Of a stretch of DNA of 27,110 bases, positions 1 to 7,184 are shown piece by piece. The notes below the pieces were generated by a model, which worked only from the letters and a program-made list of their open reading frames with translations, was not told the DNA's origin and did not search any database. Positions within the stretch are counted from its first letter, which is position 1, and each line of letters begins with the position of its first letter. Origin of the DNA: Faecalibacterium sp. CAG:74 (GTDB taxonomy: Bacteria; Bacillota; Clostridia; Christensenellales; Aristaeellaceae); contig FR899854.1 of the NCBI GenBank assembly GCA_000437595.1, positions 1-27,110 on the forward strand, given 5' to 3'. A program made the position numbers and the translations under genes.

Positions 1-59
1 GACGCCAGAGGGGAAAAGGCGCAAGCAGATGGCGCAGGTGAATCCGGAAATAGTATTAT
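1..59. repeat. Right half of a MITE-like palindromic repeat (third copy, cut by window edge)
   Basis: These bases align without gaps to 8203-8261, with 6 differences in 59 positions by eye. The match includes the GGAAATAGTAT end shared by the family. Only the right half lies in the window; the left half would lie before base 1. The repeat carries an in-frame ATG, which makes a false N-terminal extension (MAQVN...) on the next gene. Confidence 0.75.
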
Positions 60-132
60 TCATGCTTGGTTTTGATTGTTGCTTGGAGGGAACGGGAAAA
101 TCCCCCCATGAAGGATTTCGCCCTTCCTTTGT

Positions 133-160
133 CGAATCCCTTCTTCGCCCCAAAATTCTT
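133..160. repeat. Inverted partial copy of the repeat found at 1057-1084
   Basis: The reverse complement of this stretch reads AGAATTTTGGGGCGAAGAAG... and matches 1057-1084 (AGAATCTTTGGGGCAAACAA...), with about 23 of 28 positions equal and one gap. The two copies face each other across the 179-1027 gene. It lies just upstream of that gene's ribosome binding site. Confidence 0.5.
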
Positions 161-178
161 TGGACAGGAGGTTTCCTG

Positions 179-1027
179 ATGAAACGATTGCTTGCCGCCC
201 TGCTGGCGCTGATGATGCTGCTGACAATGACATCCTGCGCCGCGCCGGATGCGGCGGAGACGGATGATAAGCTGACGCTCGTGGCGTTTAACGTCGGCAA
301 GGCGGATGCGCTGCTGCTCACATCGGGCGACACGGCTTACCTCATCGACACCGGAACGGAGGACAGCTGGACGGATTTGTCCCGCGCGCTGGAAGCCCTC
401 GGCGTAACGCACCTGACCGGCGTGATTGTGACGCACATGGACAAAGACCACTACGGCGGCGCAAAGCAGCTTGCCGAAAGCGACATTGCCATCGACGGGT
501 GGTACGCGTCCTGGGCGTGGGAGAAGGAGAAGTGGAAGAAGCATCCCGTGGTGAAGGCGGCGGCGGTACGCGGCGAGGAAATCACCCTGCTTCAGCCGGG
601 CGACACGCTCTCTGATGGGCTGCTGACGGTCATTGGCCCGATTCAGGAGCGCGAGGAAAGCGAGAACGACAATTCGCTGGTGCTGGTTGCATCGGGCGGC
701 GGCGGCAAAATGCTGCTGACCGGGGACATGGAGTACGACGAGGAGAACGACCTGCTGGCAGCAGGGGTGATTCCATCGTGCGAGGTGCTGAAGGTGGGGC
801 ATCATGGGCGCGACGATGCAACCTCAGCGGCGCTGGTGGCGGCGGTACAGCCGAAAGTGGCGGTCATCAGCACAAGCAGCGTGATTCTGCCGGAATCCCC
901 CGCGAAAAGGGTACTGCGTGTGCTATCGAGCGCCGGCGCGCAGATTGTGCAGACGCAGCAGGCGGAAATCGGCGTGCGGGTAACCCTCAGCGGCGGAAAC
1001 GTGACGGTGGAGTTCCTCAAGAACTGA
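179..1027 (+). CDS. ComEC-like metallo-beta-lactamase-fold lipoprotein
   Basis: This is a predicted exported hydrolase of the ComEC/Rec2 metallo-beta-lactamase type, 282 aa. The N-terminus is a lipoprotein signal with Cys20 after MTS. The fold is marked by THMDKDHYGG (His86, Asp88, Asp90, His91), a TGDM block (Asp183) and GHHG (His208, His209), which are the metal ligands in this family. The start at 179 was chosen because AGGAGG at 166-171 sits 7 bases upstream and the signal peptide begins there; the open frame upstream is only repeat sequence. It lacks the ComEC membrane channel, so it is the stand-alone secreted form often found in Clostridia. The substrate is unknown; in family members it may be a nucleic acid or a phosphodiester. 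No clear promoter was found. The gene stands alone and converges on the minus-strand block. Confidence 0.85.
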   Translation: MKRLLAALLALMMLLTMTSCAAPDAAETDDKLTLVAFNVGKADALLLTSGDTAYLIDTGTEDSWTDLSRALEALGVTHLTGVIVTHMDKDHYGGAKQLAESDIAIDGWYASWAWEKEKWKKHPVVKAAAVRGEEITLLQPGDTLSDGLLTVIGPIQEREESENDNSLVLVASGGGGKMLLTGDMEYDEENDLLAAGVIPSCEVLKVGHHGRDDATSAALVAAVQPKVAVISTSSVILPESPAKRVLRVLSSAGAQIVQTQQAEIGVRVTLSGGNVTVEFLKN

Positions 1028-1046
1028 CGCGGCAAGCTCACAAAAT

Positions 1047-1400
1047 GGTTCTTCATAGAATCTTTGGGGCAAACAAGGGCTTCGGCGAAGCACCAAAAAG
1101 CTGCACGCGGAAGGAGCATGAAAGCGCGACCAACTCAATCGCGAAAAGGGGTCAAGGGGCAATTACGGAAGCGCACTCAAGTCGGGCAGCCAAAAAGGGT
1201 CAAGGGACAATGTCCCTTGCAGGGTGCAGGGACAGCGTCCCTGCTGGGGTTTGGGGCAACGCCCCAACTGTTCCTCGTCCGACCAATCCCAAGGAAGTCG
1301 CCAACAAAGGTGCAGGCAGCGAAGCGTCCCTGCCAGTAACTTTGCGCGTTCGCAGACGCGCCTCCAAGCTGCTCTTCCCCCCAAGATTCCGTGAAGAACC
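1047..1400. repeat. Intergenic repeat element with ~23-bp inverted ends
   Basis: The ends at 1047-1069 (GGTTCTTCATAGAATCTTTG...) and 1378-1400 are inverted copies with 20 of 23 positions equal. Between them are three compact hairpins and no credible gene. The element fills most of the gap between two convergent genes. It looks like a non-coding, possibly mobilisable, intergenic repeat. Confidence 0.5.
1201..1267. repeat. Three tandem perfect hairpins
   Basis: Three short perfect inverted repeats follow one another: CAAGGGACA/TGTCCCTTG (1201-1219, 1-base centre), GCAGGGAC/GTCCCTGC (1226-1244, AGC loop) and TTGGGGC/GCCCCAA (1251-1267, AAC loop). Such GGGAC/GGGGC hairpin clusters are common intergenic repeats in Clostridia. 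They may stall or terminate transcription from the upstream plus-strand gene, but no T-run follows them. Confidence 0.6.
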
Positions 1401-1404
1401 CACA

Positions 1405-1439
1405 AAAATCCCCCGACTCTACGCGAATCGGGGGATTTT
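1405..1439 (-). terminator. Rho-independent terminator of the PrsA-like gene (possibly bidirectional)
   Basis: A 12-bp perfect stem (AAAATCCCCCGA with TCGGGGGATTTT, 11-base loop) begins 13 bases past the stop of the minus-strand gene. A T-run follows the stem on the minus strand. T residues also follow on the plus strand, so it may serve the convergent gene as well. Confidence 0.9.
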
Positions 1440-1452
1440 GCTGTATTGGGAA

Positions 1453-2892
1453 TTAGTCGTTCAGGATGTCCTTGTTAATCGTGGCGTTGGCATCCTTCAC
1501 CCACTGCGCCACCACTTCGTCGCGCACGGTGCTCTGCTTGCTGCTCAGCAAGGAGGAGGAAATGGTGTCGTGCACCGTCTCCATGTCCACCGCGCCTTCC
1601 ACCACGTCGGAGGTGTACTGGATGATGTAGTAGCCGTAGCTGCCTTCAATCTTGTCGGAGTAATCGCCGACCTTTTGCAGCGCCATCGCGCCCTCGACAA
1701 AGGCAGCGTCAAACTGCGTGAAGCCCTCGCAGACCGGATAGCCGGTTGCCGCGTTCACCGCGCCCGCCTTCATGCCGGGGTCGTCGTTGTGGGCTTCCGC
1801 CAGCGTGTCCCAGTCCTGACCTTCCGCCAGCGCCGCCAGCACTTCGTCCGCTTCGGGGGTGATGTTCGCCAGCGCCTTCGCCTTCGCGTCCGCCAGCTGC
1901 TGCTCAAGGAACGCGCGCTTCGCCTTCGCTTCGGCAATCGTCACAGCCGTCGCAGCCACCGTCTCGTCGAGGCCTTCCTCGAACGCGGACACGGAGCTTT
2001 CAACCTCCACGGTCGCGGTGGGCGTTTCGGTGGCGGGCTTGAGCGTCACAGTGACCTGATTCGCCAGCTCGTCCATGTTCGCCACGCCCAGCTTCGCCAT
2101 CACGTTGGCGGCGTTGTTCTGCTCGGTAATCACGTTGTCCAGCGCAGTCTGGATATTGGACACCAGCGCGGAATCTTCGTCGCTGTACTTAATCAGAATC
2201 TGCTTGACGTTGCGGTAGCCCGCCGGACGATAGTAGACCGTCGTGCCGTTGAGCACCGCCTTGCCATACGCAGACAGGTCGGATTCGTAGGAGGTCTTCG
2301 CCGCTTCAACCTTGCTGTTGAAGTCCGCGACGATTTCGTCCTCCGTCACGGTCACGTCCTTCACCGCGTAATCTTCCGCCTTGGTGATGAGCAGGGATTC
2401 GGTCACGCTCTTACGGACAACTTCCTCGGTGTAGCCGAGTTCATCCAGCTTGGCGTTGATTTCCTCCAGCTGCGTTTCGAGGTCAAGGGAGAACTCGGTC
2501 GCCGCGCTCTTGCGCAGAGAATCCAGCTGAGACGCGGTATTCTCTTCAATCTTCGTCTTTTCTTCGTCCGTCAGCTGGTCAAGCCCCAGCTCCTTCGCCT
2601 TCGCCAGCAGCACAGAACGCTCGACAAGGCTGTTAAGCACGTTGTCGGTAAGGCTGCTCATTACGTCCGCATTGGTGCTGTCGAAAGACAGGCCGTACCT
2701 GGAATACAGGGCGGTCATATAGTTGACCTGATTCTGAATCTGTGCCTGCACCTGTGCCTTGGTATAGGTATCATCACCCACGCGGATGACCACGCGCGCG
2801 GCATCGACCGCTTCGTCCTTGACAATCAGCGAGCAGCCGCTGAGAATCATCGTGAGCACCAGCAGCAGTGCCAGCAGAGCCTTTTTCTGCAT
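1453..2892 (-). CDS. PrsA/SurA-like parvulin peptidyl-prolyl isomerase lipoprotein
   Basis: This is a predicted extracytoplasmic foldase of 479 aa. The lipoprotein signal ends LTMILSGC (Cys20). Residues ~50-200 are an acidic, helical SurA_N/trigger-factor-like chaperone region. The parvulin domain appears split: its first strand (VKQILIK) is at ~229-235, and the rest (ITPEADEVLAAL... DWDTLAEAHNDDPG... YGYYIIQYT) is at ~344-427. Between them is an insert of about 110 residues, helical and rich in Ala, Glu and Thr. The start at 2892 puts the signal peptide at the N-terminus; GGGAG lies about 10 bases upstream. The longer frame to 2976 would run through the promoter. Its role would be folding of exported proteins, which fits the nearby Tat export genes. 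Confidence 0.85.
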   Translation of the reverse strand: MQKKALLALLLVLTMILSGCSLIVKDEAVDAARVVIRVGDDTYTKAQVQAQIQNQVNYMTALYSRYGLSFDSTNADVMSSLTDNVLNSLVERSVLLAKAKELGLDQLTDEEKTKIEENTASQLDSLRKSAATEFSLDLETQLEEINAKLDELGYTEEVVRKSVTESLLITKAEDYAVKDVTVTEDEIVADFNSKVEAAKTSYESDLSAYGKAVLNGTTVYYRPAGYRNVKQILIKYSDEDSALVSNIQTALDNVITEQNNAANVMAKLGVANMDELANQVTVTLKPATETPTATVEVESSVSAFEEGLDETVAATAVTIAEAKAKRAFLEQQLADAKAKALANITPEADEVLAALAEGQDWDTLAEAHNDDPGMKAGAVNAATGYPVCEGFTQFDAAFVEGAMALQKVGDYSDKIEGSYGYYIIQYTSDVVEGAVDMETVHDTISSSLLSSKQSTVRDEVVAQWVKDANATINKDILND

Positions 2893-2943
2893 AAACTTAT
2901 TCTCTCCCATCTCTATACATTTCATTGAGGGGGTACTTTCCTT

Positions 2944-2972
2944 ATTATAGCGCAAGTCAGCGCGAATGACAA
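2944..2972 (-). promoter_or_regulatory. Sigma-A-type promoter of the PrsA-like gene
   Basis: On the minus strand TTGTCA (2967-2972), a 17-base spacer and a perfect TATAAT (2944-2949) lie about 50 bases before the chosen start codon. The match and spacing are near consensus. Confidence 0.85.
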
Positions 2973-3040
2973 GCAAATCCGCCGGAAAAGGTGTTAAAAT
3001 TTTTTGAATTTCGGGGGAACGACCTCATCCGCCCCCACGC

Positions 3041-3073
3041 AAAAAGCGCTGCGGCATCAGCCATGCGCAGCGC
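3041..3073 (-). terminator. Terminator of the tat operon
   Basis: Stem GCGCTGCG/CGCAGCGC (3046-3053 with 3066-3073) has a 12-base loop. On the minus strand it is followed by TTTTT (3041-3045). It begins 11 bases past the tatC stop codon. Confidence 0.85.
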
Positions 3074-3084
3074 ATTTCATCCCC

Positions 3085-3918
3085 TTATGCCCGCTCCCTT
3101 GCCTTCGTGCAGCGGCTGACCAGTATGCCGATTTCATACAGCCCGCACATCGGCAGACCCAGCGCCACCTGCGACACCACATCCGGGGGCGTCAAAATCG
3201 CCGCGAGGACGAAAATCGCCAGAATGACATACTTCCGCTTGCTGCGGAGCATGTCGGGCGTCGTCAGCCCAACGCGCGTCGTCAGGTACAGCACCACCGG
3301 CAGCTGGAACGCAACCCCGAACGGCACAAGGAAGCCGAACAGGAAGCTGACGTACTTGTCAATGGACAGCATCGGCGTCGCCAGCGAATCGCCCGCAACG
3401 AGGAAGAAATCCACCGCCAGAGAATACACGGCGAAATAGCAGAACACAACGCCCGTCAGGAACAGCAGCAGCGCCAGCACGAACAGCAGGCGGAACTTCC
3501 GCTTCTCCTGCGGGTACAGCGCGGGCTTGATGAACCCCCAAATCTCCCAGATGACAACGGGACTGGCGATCATCATGCCCGCCAGCAGCGCCACCTTGAA
3601 CTTCGTCACCAGCGCCTCGGACATGGTGGTGAAAATCACCTGAATCCCGCGCGCCTGAATGGGAGCGAGAATCTGCGCCATCAGTGGGTCAATCGCCAGA
3701 TAAAAGACGAGGACGAAGCCAATCAGCACCGCCGCGGCGGATATGAGCAGCACTTTGCGCAGCGCCATCAGGTGCGACAGCATGGATTCGCCCGCTTCCT
3801 TCAGTCCATCGGAGGATTCGCCATCGGAGGACTCTCCGTCGGATGAGTCCCCGTCGGGCGTCTCATTCGGGCGCTTGTCTTCCGTCTCCTCGGCAGGGGT
3901 CGTCTGCTTCTGCTTCAT
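3085..3918 (-). CDS. tatC: Twin-arginine translocase subunit TatC
   Basis: TatC is the multi-spanning receptor of the Tat pathway, which moves folded proteins with a twin-arginine signal across the cytoplasmic membrane. The 277-aa protein has the family pattern: the N-terminal LxELRxR-like element (SHLMALRKVLL), SPVVIWEIWGFIKPALYPQEKR after the second span, a region ending AAILTPPDVVSQ, and six hydrophobic segments. It is unusual in carrying ~45 extra acidic residues before the first span, with a three-fold DSSDG/ESSDG repeat at 24-38. Its ATG overlaps the tatA stop codon in an ATGA, so translation is probably coupled. It is the last gene of the tatB-tatA-tatC order. Confidence 0.95.
   Translation of the reverse strand: MKQKQTTPAEETEDKRPNETPDGDSSDGESSDGESSDGLKEAGESMLSHLMALRKVLLISAAAVLIGFVLVFYLAIDPLMAQILAPIQARGIQVIFTTMSEALVTKFKVALLAGMMIASPVVIWEIWGFIKPALYPQEKRKFRLLFVLALLLFLTGVVFCYFAVYSLAVDFFLVAGDSLATPMLSIDKYVSFLFGFLVPFGVAFQLPVVLYLTTRVGLTTPDMLRSKRKYVILAIFVLAAILTPPDVVSQVALGLPMCGLYEIGILVSRCTKARERA
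3806..3850. repeat. Three tandem 15-bp repeats inside tatC
   Basis: The units ccatcggaggattcg, ccatcggaggactct and ccgtcggatgagtcc lie head to tail. They encode the acidic SSDGE repeat of the TatC N-terminal extension. The two left units are nearly identical, which suggests recent duplication. Confidence 0.85.
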
Positions 3919-4094
3919 GTTTCGTCCTTTTTGTCCTCTTTGGACTTTTCCTCCGCCTTGTCGTCCTTCACTTCATTCTTGAAGTCCTTGATGCTCTTGC
4001 CCAGCGCCTTGCCGACGCCCGCCAGCTTGCCGCCGCCGAACAGCACCAGCGCCAATACGACAATCAGGATGATTTCCGTGGTTCCCAGACGCAT
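3915..4094 (-). CDS. tatA: Twin-arginine translocase subunit TatA
   Basis: This small 59-aa gene was found by direct translation. TatA oligomers form the protein-conducting part of the Tat system. The protein starts MRLGTTEIILIVVLALVLFG. One membrane span is followed by the hinge FGGGKLAGVGKALGKSIKDF and an amphipathic helix with a highly charged tail (KDDKAEEKSKEDKKDE). The hinge has Gly where FGP is more usual. GGAGG lies 8 bases upstream of the ATG. The stop overlaps the tatC start by 4 bases, and 14 bases separate it from tatB upstream. At 59 aa it is near the lower limit for TatA. Confidence 0.93.
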   Translation of the reverse strand: MRLGTTEIILIVVLALVLFGGGKLAGVGKALGKSIKDFKNEVKDDKAEEKSKEDKKDET

Positions 4095-4108
4095 GTTTGT
4101 GTCCTCCC

Positions 4109-4411
4109 TCAGTTCGATTTCGTGTCCTTATCAAACTTTTCCGCGCTGTCCTGCACGGATTTTTTCGCCTCGCGCAATTCCGCGGAGACATCGCCCTGCT
4201 TCACGGCGTCCTTCACGTCGTGCTGAACATCGCGAACTTCCTTCTCCAGCTCGTCCCAGCCGGATTCCTTCTTGATTTCGTTCAGCAGGCGGCGCGATTT
4301 TTTCACCGTGCGCCCCAGCCAGCGGGCAACCTTGGGCAAATCCTTCGGCCCGACCACCAGAAAGGCGACCAGCAGCACCAGCAGCAGTTCCGAAAAACCA
4401 ATGTTGAACAT
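4109..4411 (-). CDS. tatB: TatB-like Sec-independent translocase subunit
   Basis: This 100-aa single-span protein is the first gene of the tat operon. The N-terminus MFNIGFSELLLVLLVAFLVV followed by GPKDLPKVARWLGR is typical of TatB (FxIGFxEL... GPxxLP). A long charged amphipathic helix follows, rich in Lys, Asp and Glu. In TatABC systems TatB joins TatC to form the receptor. Many Bacillota have only TatA and TatC, so a distinct second TatA-family member with a TatB signature is worth noting. AAAGGAGGT at 4421-4429 lies 9 bases before the ATG. No separate promoter is visible, so transcription probably reads through from the gene upstream. Confidence 0.85.
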   Translation of the reverse strand: MFNIGFSELLLVLLVAFLVVGPKDLPKVARWLGRTVKKSRRLLNEIKKESGWDELEKEVRDVQHDVKDAVKQGDVSAELREAKKSVQDSAEKFDKDTKSN

Positions 4412-4454
4412 GGCTTGATGACCTCCTTTCGGCGCTTATGACCGATGAAAGAAA

Positions 4455-4492
4455 GGGAGGGCGTGCCGGGCAGCGCCCATGCAAGCCCTCCC
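4455..4492 (-). terminator. Hairpin between the Tat substrate gene and tatB (terminator or attenuator)
   Basis: Stem GGGAGGGC/GCCCTCCC (4455-4462 with 4485-4492) contains an inner GGGC/GCCC pair. On the minus strand it is followed by TTTCTTTC rather than a clean U-run. It may partly terminate transcription, giving more substrate than translocase mRNA. Confidence 0.6.
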
Positions 4493-4515
4493 AATGTGAT
4501 ACGAAATGCAGCGGA

Positions 4516-5445
4516 TTACTTGCCGACCTTGCTCAGCGCGTCTTCCACAGCCGCCATGATGGCCTTGCTGGAGATGGTTGCGTTCGTCGCCGCGTCAACA
4601 GCCGTGGACTGCGCGTCGATAATCTTGCCCGGCACGGTGTCGTAGGCGGGATTGCACACGCCGGCGGTGTCGCTGTGGGACAGGATGTCGATCTTAGCGA
4701 TCTTGTCGCCGTCCATCGTGACCTTCACGCGGAGGGTGCCGCCGAAGGACTGCGCTTCGCCGATGTACTCGTTGGGCGCGAGGGTTTCTTCCTCCGCCAC
4801 GGGAGAGGCGACCGGCAGCTCCGCGAAGCCGAAGTGCGCGTTCAGCAGCTCAACCGTACGGCGCGCCACGTCGCCGCTCAGGCCGCCGCAGCGGCGCTTG
4901 CGGATGATATCGCCGCGCTCGACATTCGCAGCCGTCATGAACTTGGTGATGGAGTCAATGCAGTTGACGCTGGGCGCCACCGTCTGCACGGGAGCAGCCG
5001 CTTCAGGCTGGTAAATCGGCAGATTGGTGGAGCAGTACCACGCGAACAGATCCTTGGTCAGCTGGCGGGAATCCGCAGACGCGCAGACCAGACCGATCAT
5101 CGCCACCGCGCCGCCGAGCGCGCCGCACAGCGTGCCGCAGGTGTAGCCTTCCTTGCCGTTGGCGAACATCTCTTCCGGGATGACGGTATAGGGATAGCCG
5201 ACCTTCTCGCGCAGAGCAACCAGAATCGCCTTGGCGACGCCGAAGCAGCAGCCGTTCTCGAAATAGCCTTCATAGGCGAGCTTCTCGACGTATGCCGGAT
5301 CAAGTTCGACATAGGGGTAGGGGTACGCGGGGACTTCCTGACCGTCCTCCGCCTGCGCCTTCAGCAGTCCGGGAACGCTGCCGACAACCGCGGCGCTGCC
5401 CAGCAGGGCTGCGCTCTTCTTCAAAAATTCACGACGAGTCTGCAT
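4516..5445 (-). CDS. Tat-exported C_GCAxxG_C_C family protein with C-terminal FMN-binding domain
   Basis: This is a predicted extracytoplasmic redox protein of 309 aa. The signal TRREFLKKSAALLGSAAVVG contains the twin-arginine pair Arg4-Arg5. Residues ~40-200 resemble the C_GCAxxG_C_C / split-Soret cytochrome c type: NGCCFGVAKAIL, then EGYTCGTLCGALGGAVAMIG, with further Cys at 121, 138, 162 and 186. Residues ~228-309 are an FMN_bind domain (YIGEAQSFGGTLRVKVTMDG... DAATNATISSKAI). The usual SGAT flavin-attachment motif is changed to TNAT, keeping Thr290. There is no CxxCH, so heme c is unlikely. The start at 5445 has AGAGGT 7-8 bases upstream and gives the Tat motif at the N-terminus. A strong promoter precedes it, and the Tat translocase genes follow on the same strand. 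The electron donor and substrate are unknown. Confidence 0.82.
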   Translation of the reverse strand: MQTRREFLKKSAALLGSAAVVGSVPGLLKAQAEDGQEVPAYPYPYVELDPAYVEKLAYEGYFENGCCFGVAKAILVALREKVGYPYTVIPEEMFANGKEGYTCGTLCGALGGAVAMIGLVCASADSRQLTKDLFAWYCSTNLPIYQPEAAAPVQTVAPSVNCIDSITKFMTAANVERGDIIRKRRCGGLSGDVARRTVELLNAHFGFAELPVASPVAEEETLAPNEYIGEAQSFGGTLRVKVTMDGDKIAKIDILSHSDTAGVCNPAYDTVPGKIIDAQSTAVDAATNATISSKAIMAAVEDALSKVGK

Positions 5446-5494
5446 CTGAATAACCTCTTTTTCGTTCCGCATTTTTTGCGGTGTAATACCATTT

Positions 5495-5522
5495 ATTATA
5501 CACGACGGGATGGGATTGTCAA
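5495..5522 (-). promoter_or_regulatory. Strong sigma-A-type promoter of the Tat substrate-tatBAC unit
   Basis: On the minus strand a perfect TTGACA (5517-5522), a 16-base spacer and a perfect TATAAT (5495-5500) lie 50 bases upstream of the start codon. A small hairpin CCGCA/TGCGG (5467-5481) lies in the 5' leader. The remaining gap 5523-5648 shows no gene and no convincing terminator. Confidence 0.88.
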
Positions 5523-5648
5523 GACTTCAACAAAATCTCGGCGTAGAATTTGCCGTCGTTTCTTTGTGAGGTTTGACAACTGCACCTTCATTTTCTTGTG
5601 ATTATGGGGAAAAAGAAAAGAAGAATGCAGCGCGGGCTTCACGTGCGG

Positions 5649-7184
5649 TCAGTCCATCCGAACCGCCAGCACCGCCATATCCTCCCGACCGGGCAGCGTG
5701 AGCACGACACACCCGCTTACGCCCGTTTGCAGCGTCTCGCGGGTCATATTCCATGTGTCCAGCACCTCGACCCGGTATCTATGCGCCGGCGGCAGCTTGA
5801 TGATTTGCTCCCGAGCGGTTTGCTGACCGTAATACCACAGATAAGCGTCCTCCGCGCAGTGCGCCGCCCAGAGATGCTCCCCGCAAAGCAGCATGTGCCG
5901 GTCGGGCGGAGCCATTCGCGACAGGCTTGCAAGGAAGGGGCGAATCCAGTCGGGACGCTGCGCTTCGTCCTGCCGCTCGGCCTCCTCCCATACGCTTTCC
6001 AGCGGCGACAGGAAGCCCGGAAGCTCCTCGATGACGCGGCGCAGAAACGCGATGCGCTTCGGGCTTTCGCCCTTCAGGACGCCGCCGCGTGCCCACCACA
6101 GCACGTCGTCCGGCGACAAAAAGGTTTCGCCGTGCGTGCAGGCGCCGCCGCCGACATAGCAGCGCCAGAAGCGCCGAACCATCTCCTGACCGGATATGCT
6201 TCCCCAGATATGCGGCAGGTCGCCTTCGTAGCAGCATTCATCAATGACGACGGGCTTGCCGTATTCGCGCAGATAACGAGGAATTTCCGTCAGCACCCGA
6301 GTCTGGATGGAGGCATGGGTCACGTCTTTTCTTTTGAAGTCCCAGAAGCAGAAGCAATTATGGCAGGACAGCAGGTGATGATACGGATCGCAGGAGGCGA
6401 CAAAGGCTTCGAGCGCCTCCCAGTCCGCAAGCGTTTTCTTCGGCATACACAGGTCGTATTCATTGGCCAGCGACCACCAGATTTCCGGCATGGCAGACAG
6501 GCGGCGGAGCAGATAGTCTAAATAACGGATATTATCCGCCTGCGGCATGGCGGCAAAGCCCCAGCGGTCATAGGGGTGGAAGAGAATCAGGTCGAGCTGA
6601 ATGCCCAGCGCGGCGATGCGGCGAAGGATGCGTTCCAGACGCTGATAGAAGGCGATGCTTGGACGCGATGTGTCCCACGAGCCGTTCTCGCGGCGCGCAA
6701 AGGCGTACAGCGGCGGCTCATTGTGGTTGTAGTCGTAATCCTTGGGAAAAACGCACAGGCGGAGCTTATTGAAGGGCGCGGCGGCAAGGGATTGCAGCGT
6801 TTGCTCCACCAGCGCGTCGTCCTGCGAGATAAGCGCATAGACGGTTGTGCCGAAGGGAATATAAGGCGCGCCGTCCGCAAAGGCAAAGTGCGTGCCGACG
6901 GCGCGGACGATTCCGTGCGCCTCCGGGGAGGACGCTTCGCAGACAATTTCGCCCTCCGCCGTGACCGCGCCGCGGACTTGATAGCGATAAACACCGGCAT
7001 ATTGCGGCAGGAAGCGCACGACATAAACGCCCTGCCCGTCGCTTTCCCCGTCATAGAAGCCCTTGACCGTCAGGGACTCCTGCGCGCAGGAGAAGGTGGC
7101 CGTCAGGTCGATCTGCGCCCACGCGTCCGGCAAGACCTCTCCGCCGAAGCGCAATTCAAACGTTTCATACTGTTTCATGTTCAT
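5649..7184 (-). CDS. Glycoside-hydrolase-like TIM-barrel protein (DUF5060/DUF4038/DUF5605 type)
   Basis: This is a putative cytoplasmic glycosidase of 511 aa. Residues ~1-95 form a beta-sandwich like DUF5060 (YETFELRF... YAGVYRYQVRG). Residues ~96-410 form a barrel like DUF4038 and clan GH-A enzymes: HFAFADGAPYIPFGTTVYAL, NKLRLCVFPKDYDYN, and WWSLANEYDL with Asn241-Glu242 at the usual acid/base position. VIDECCYEGD (Glu316, or Glu320) is a candidate nucleophile. The C-terminal ~90 residues form another beta domain of DUF5605 type. There is no signal peptide, so it would act on imported oligosaccharides. The start at 7184 has GAGGGG 10 bases upstream and lies 20 bases inside the upstream esterase gene, so the two are probably translationally coupled. 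The open frame further upstream is a shadow of the esterase. The substrate is not known. Confidence 0.8.
   Translation of the reverse strand: MNMKQYETFELRFGGEVLPDAWAQIDLTATFSCAQESLTVKGFYDGESDGQGVYVVRFLPQYAGVYRYQVRGAVTAEGEIVCEASSPEAHGIVRAVGTHFAFADGAPYIPFGTTVYALISQDDALVEQTLQSLAAAPFNKLRLCVFPKDYDYNHNEPPLYAFARRENGSWDTSRPSIAFYQRLERILRRIAALGIQLDLILFHPYDRWGFAAMPQADNIRYLDYLLRRLSAMPEIWWSLANEYDLCMPKKTLADWEALEAFVASCDPYHHLLSCHNCFCFWDFKRKDVTHASIQTRVLTEIPRYLREYGKPVVIDECCYEGDLPHIWGSISGQEMVRRFWRCYVGGGACTHGETFLSPDDVLWWARGGVLKGESPKRIAFLRRVIEELPGFLSPLESVWEEAERQDEAQRPDWIRPFLASLSRMAPPDRHMLLCGEHLWAAHCAEDAYLWYYGQQTAREQIIKLPPAHRYRVEVLDTWNMTRETLQTGVSGCVVLTLPGREDMAVLAVRMD

Noticed and set aside
29..178. N-terminal extension of the MBL-fold gene (MAQVNPEIVL...)
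   Set aside because: It is translated from a dispersed repeat (the same MAQVN reading occurs at 8234), lacks a ribosome binding site, and would bury the signal peptide.
1201..1267. Hairpin cluster considered as a CRISPR array
   Set aside because: The three hairpins differ in sequence and there are no regular repeats or spacers.
778..2928. 716-codon open frame on the plus strand across the PrsA-like gene
   Set aside because: It is antisense to a clear lipoprotein foldase with promoter and terminator, and is rich in Arg, His and Val as expected of a GC-rich shadow frame.
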